DNA of 8,159 nt from NCBI GenBank assembly GCA_046297395.1, contig JBKCNM010000036.1, positions 1-8,159 of the forward strand, in the 5' to 3' direction. Shown one piece after another: positions 5,930 through 8,159 of the stretch (positions are counted from its first letter, which is position 1; each line of letters opens with the position of its first letter). The DNA is from JBEICQ01 sp046297395 (GTDB lineage Bacteria > Bacteroidota > Bacteroidia > UBA4408). Position numbers and translations under genes: made by a program. Under the pieces are notes generated by a model. That model was not told the origin of the DNA and did no database searches. It worked only from the letters and a program-made list of their open reading frames with translations.

Positions 5930-7134
5930 GGCTTCTCCTCCCCTGCTTTAAGGATGGCGCGGTAAAGCATATCGCCCTGCAGGGTGTAGCCTGCGCGCGT
6001 GAGGTGCAACTTGTCCTTTTGCGCCCACGATTTTCTTGTCCATTGATGAATACTACCTGCCCCGCCCATGGCATTGTACCAGTTATAAAAGGCATAGCCT
6101 TTTTGTCGGCAGTAATCGCGAAGGGCTTTTACCGCTTTGAGGTTATTGGGGTTTTTGTATTTCCTGCCTTTTAAGGCATCGCCCGGTGAAGTGATGAGCA
6201 CACAGGCATTGGGATGCATGGCAAGCAAACGGGAGATGACCCTGTTGGCATGGAACAGCAATGAATCGGCAGAAAAGTTACGGGCATATGCCTCGTTGGT
6301 GCCGAGTGAAAAAATGATCAGGGCCGGATGAAGCAATCTGCTTTCTTCAAAGAACAGCGGGGCTGCATCATAATGTCTGTACTCTGCGCCGTTGATGCCC
6401 ACACTATGGTATATCACCCCGGATGCAGTGTCGCCCAGGATGAGTGCATGCATATTAAATCCTTTGGAAGACAAGCGAGGATTGGAAATCTGCAAGCGGA
6501 TGTTTTGTAAAGGTTCTGAAAAACTTTTTTTGTAGGAACAGAAACCATTCATTGGAGTGCATTCCATGTTGCTCATGTTTCCGGAAGTATCCTTTACTTG
6601 GGGAAGGTAAGCCATGTCGGGATTGATGCATACCATGCGTAATTCGCGGAAGGCATAATTCAGGCTGTCTGTTTGCCTCAGCAACATGGTGATGGAGGCT
6701 GCTGAATCGCGGGTAAAAAAGCCCATGCCGGCGAGGCCCAGCGGGAGGGTATCTGCCTCGTGCACCAACCTGCGACGGATAAAATTTCCGTTGGCGGAAG
6801 ATTGCCACAAAAAAGACTCATTGGTTTTGGCTGCCCTGTATGGAAAAACAATTCCCCTGCCGGCGTTTCCATAGTCTTGCTGAAAGCGTGTGCGCATCTG
6901 TTGAGGAAAAAAATCGGCCTGAAGGTGTGAATCCCCTATGTGGAGGATTTCAAGCTGTTTAATTTTTCTCTGCTGCAGGCTGTCGAGTGCATCAAAAAAT
7001 GGGCGCAAGGCAGCGGGCTGTTCAATGATGCTCTGTGCATCATCAGGCACCTTTCGTCCGGTGCCGGAGGCATTTCGGGAAAAACATCCCAAAGCAAGCA
7101 AGATGATTACTGCAAGTGATTTGCCTGCATCCAT
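5926..7134 (-). CDS. exported SGNH/GDSL hydrolase, Ape1/PatB-like
   Basis: This 402-residue protein has a hydrophobic N-terminal stretch (SLAVIILLALG, 6-16) that looks like a Sec signal peptide. Cys17 follows, but ALGC is an imperfect lipobox, so lipidation is uncertain. The SGNH blocks are complete: block I LHIGDSHLQAD with nucleophile Ser69, block II VGINGAEYRHY with Gly249, block III SLGTNEAY with Asn280, and block V DKLHLTRAGY with Asp374 and His377. An insert of about 170 residues between blocks I and II, and the sequence around YGNAGRGIVFP (88-98), recall the Ape1-type peptidoglycan O-acetyl esterases, which carry a carbohydrate-binding insert there. An acetyl esterase or acetyltransferase acting outside the inner membrane is likely. 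The gene overlaps the upstream SGNH gene by 28 nt and the MBOAT gene by 4 nt. It shares an FYxxxxAMGGxGS motif with the upstream SGNH protein, so the two look like diverged paralogues. Confidence 0.85.
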   Translation of the reverse strand: MDAGKSLAVIILLALGCFSRNASGTGRKVPDDAQSIIEQPAALRPFFDALDSLQQRKIKQLEILHIGDSHLQADFFPQQMRTRFQQDYGNAGRGIVFPYRAAKTNESFLWQSSANGNFIRRRLVHEADTLPLGLAGMGFFTRDSAASITMLLRQTDSLNYAFRELRMVCINPDMAYLPQVKDTSGNMSNMECTPMNGFCSYKKSFSEPLQNIRLQISNPRLSSKGFNMHALILGDTASGVIYHSVGINGAEYRHYDAAPLFFEESRLLHPALIIFSLGTNEAYARNFSADSLLFHANRVISRLLAMHPNACVLITSPGDALKGRKYKNPNNLKAVKALRDYCRQKGYAFYNWYNAMGGAGSIHQWTRKSWAQKDKLHLTRAGYTLQGDMLYRAILKAGEEKP

Positions 7135-8159
7135 TGGGCGTATTTCTTTTTAAAATCGTTGAACATGAGTTGGGCAAGCATGCGTGCTCCGGCATTGTTT
7201 AAGTGCGTAAAATCCTTGTTGGCCAAAGGGTATGGCCTGTTTACCATCGATACCATAGACCCTTCGCCACCCATGGCAGAAAACAAGCTGTAAAAAGCAG
7301 TTTTATTTTCTTTTGCCATCCGGCATTGAATGGAATCAAGCACATATACACCCGGAACGGTAGCAAATTCTCCTTCGGGCGTGCGGTAGCCTTTGTCGCT
7401 CACACCCACTATCAGGATAGGCACGCCCGGAAAAGCGCGGCGCATAAGCGACAACACCTTGCTCATGCCGCGGTAATACCATGCATAATCCAGGCTGGCT
7501 TCTGAAACCACATTCAGTCCATAATGAAAAATAAGCAGGTCGTAAGGTACCGCCCGTGCAAAAGCTTGCCAGGTTTTAAATGGAACACGGGTCAAGGCCA
7601 TGCCTGAGTTTCCGCGGAAAGAAAAATTATCGAGGATGATGCCTGTATCCGATTCACAACTGAATCCGTAGATGGGACCCGAGGGAGGAGAGAAACTGCA
7701 ACGAAGAAGGTTACCGTTCCAGGTATCGGTGAGTGTGTTTAGAGAAAAGGGCAGCGTATCGTTCAGAGAAAATTGCTGAATCTTCTTGGCATGATCCAGT
7801 GAGAGTGTGCCCGGTAATGTTTGAGGACCATACCACAGGCGCAAGGAGATGTTTCCGCTAAAGGCAGGATTGCCTCGAGCAAACTCTACCCAAGCCTCAG
7901 CATTTCCTGTTTGGTGCATAAAGCCGCCGGGACCCGGAGAAAACTTATTGCGGGCATAGCTTTCTGAGATGTCATTTTGTTGCCAGTTATCTGAAAAACG
8001 ATGCCTGATGCTCTGGCGAAATCCGCTCACGGCACTGGTCACCGGAACAAAGCCCACCCCGGCCCCACCCAGCCATTGCTGAAACAATCTGCGTAAATCT
8101 TGGGTAAGCAGATCGCCTTCTATCATCGAATCGCCGAAATAGCCGAGGCGTAACTTGCG
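7107..8159 (-). CDS. second SGNH/GDSL hydrolase, 5' end beyond the window
   Basis: The frame is open from the right edge, giving 350 visible codons before the TAA at 7107-7109. The first Met (8126) is not the start: the codons just before it read LGYFGDS and continue MIEGDLL, so the block I GDS motif with its nucleophile Ser (codon 8127-8129) lies upstream of that Met. The true start and any signal peptide are off the window. Counting from Met 8126, block II is FRGNSG (170-175). Block III is HYGLNV (201-206), with Leu in place of the usual Thr of GTN but the Asn kept. Block V is KDFTHLNNAG, with Asp305 and His308. A strand-rich insert of about 90 residues (75-165) precedes block II. The AMGGEGS motif (284-290) matches the downstream hydrolase. 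Together with that gene and the MBOAT it probably modifies an envelope glycan; acetyl transfer and acetyl removal are both possible. Confidence 0.85.
   Translation of the reverse strand, partial: RKLRLGYFGDSMIEGDLLTQDLRRLFQQWLGGAGVGFVPVTSAVSGFRQSIRHRFSDNWQQNDISESYARNKFSPGPGGFMHQTGNAEAWVEFARGNPAFSGNISLRLWYGPQTLPGTLSLDHAKKIQQFSLNDTLPFSLNTLTDTWNGNLLRCSFSPPSGPIYGFSCESDTGIILDNFSFRGNSGMALTRVPFKTWQAFARAVPYDLLIFHYGLNVVSEASLDYAWYYRGMSKVLSLMRRAFPGVPILIVGVSDKGYRTPEGEFATVPGVYVLDSIQCRMAKENKTAFYSLFSAMGGEGSMVSMVNRPYPLANKDFTHLNNAGARMLAQLMFNDFKKKYAQWMQANHLQ

Noticed and set aside
5466..6095. A 209-codon minus-strand frame across the SGNH/MBOAT junction.
   Set aside because: It is out of frame with two well-supported genes and its protein has no coherent membrane or motif pattern.
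5926..7134. The first SGNH hydrolase as a definite lipoprotein.
   Set aside because: Cys17 follows a hydrophobic stretch, but the -3 and -2 residues (Ala, Leu) do not fit a normal lipobox, so only export is claimed.

Overview
This 8.16 kb window looks like chromosomal DNA from a member of the Bacteroidota. Three things suggest this. An ECF sigma factor has the NEEGKF / IAHNLIIDFFR / SINTSLGRVRYA signature of the conserved Bacteroidota type. Two intergenic regions carry the phylum's TAnnTTTG -7 promoter element at suitable spacing from a -33 (T)TTG-like element. Most starts lack a Shine-Dalgarno sequence. The order within the phylum cannot be fixed from this stretch. All eight recognised genes are on the minus strand, so transcription runs from high to low coordinates, and both end genes are cut by the window edges.

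Right third (8159 to 4475): an overlapping three-gene block encodes two exported SGNH/GDSL hydrolases of the Ape1/PatB-like type (GDSH or GDSM in block I, a long insert before block II, D-x-x-H in block V) followed by an AlgI/PatA-type MBOAT membrane O-acyltransferase. The 28 nt and 4 nt overlaps suggest translational coupling. The set is what an envelope glycan O-acetylation system needs: a membrane acyl channel/transferase plus periplasmic transferase and/or esterase partners. The glycan (peptidoglycan, exopolysaccharide or other) cannot be told from the sequence.

Middle (4462 to 1706): a candidate promoter opens the classic housekeeping operon DUF177/yceD, rpmF (ribosomal protein L32), plsX and fabH. 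It links large-subunit ribosome assembly to the start of phospholipid and fatty-acid synthesis. The L32 has no cysteines, and plsX has no ATG start, beginning at TTG or GTG two to four codons after the rpmF stop.

Left part (1677 to 742): an ECF sigma gene without an adjacent anti-sigma gene has its own promoter (CTTG-N19-TAATTTTG). Its leader of about 80 nt contains a perfect 9-bp inverted repeat that would bury an unusually strong Shine-Dalgarno sequence. This is the most distinctive regulatory structure in the window. After it comes a 235-nt intergenic region with three inverted repeats.

Left edge (741 to 1): the N-terminal 247 codons of an SMC/RecF-like P-loop ATPase that I could not place in a named family. 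Proteins of this type occur in DNA repair, chromosome maintenance and anti-phage systems, and the partner genes would lie outside the window. No RNA genes, insertion sequences, CRISPR arrays or attachment sites were seen.
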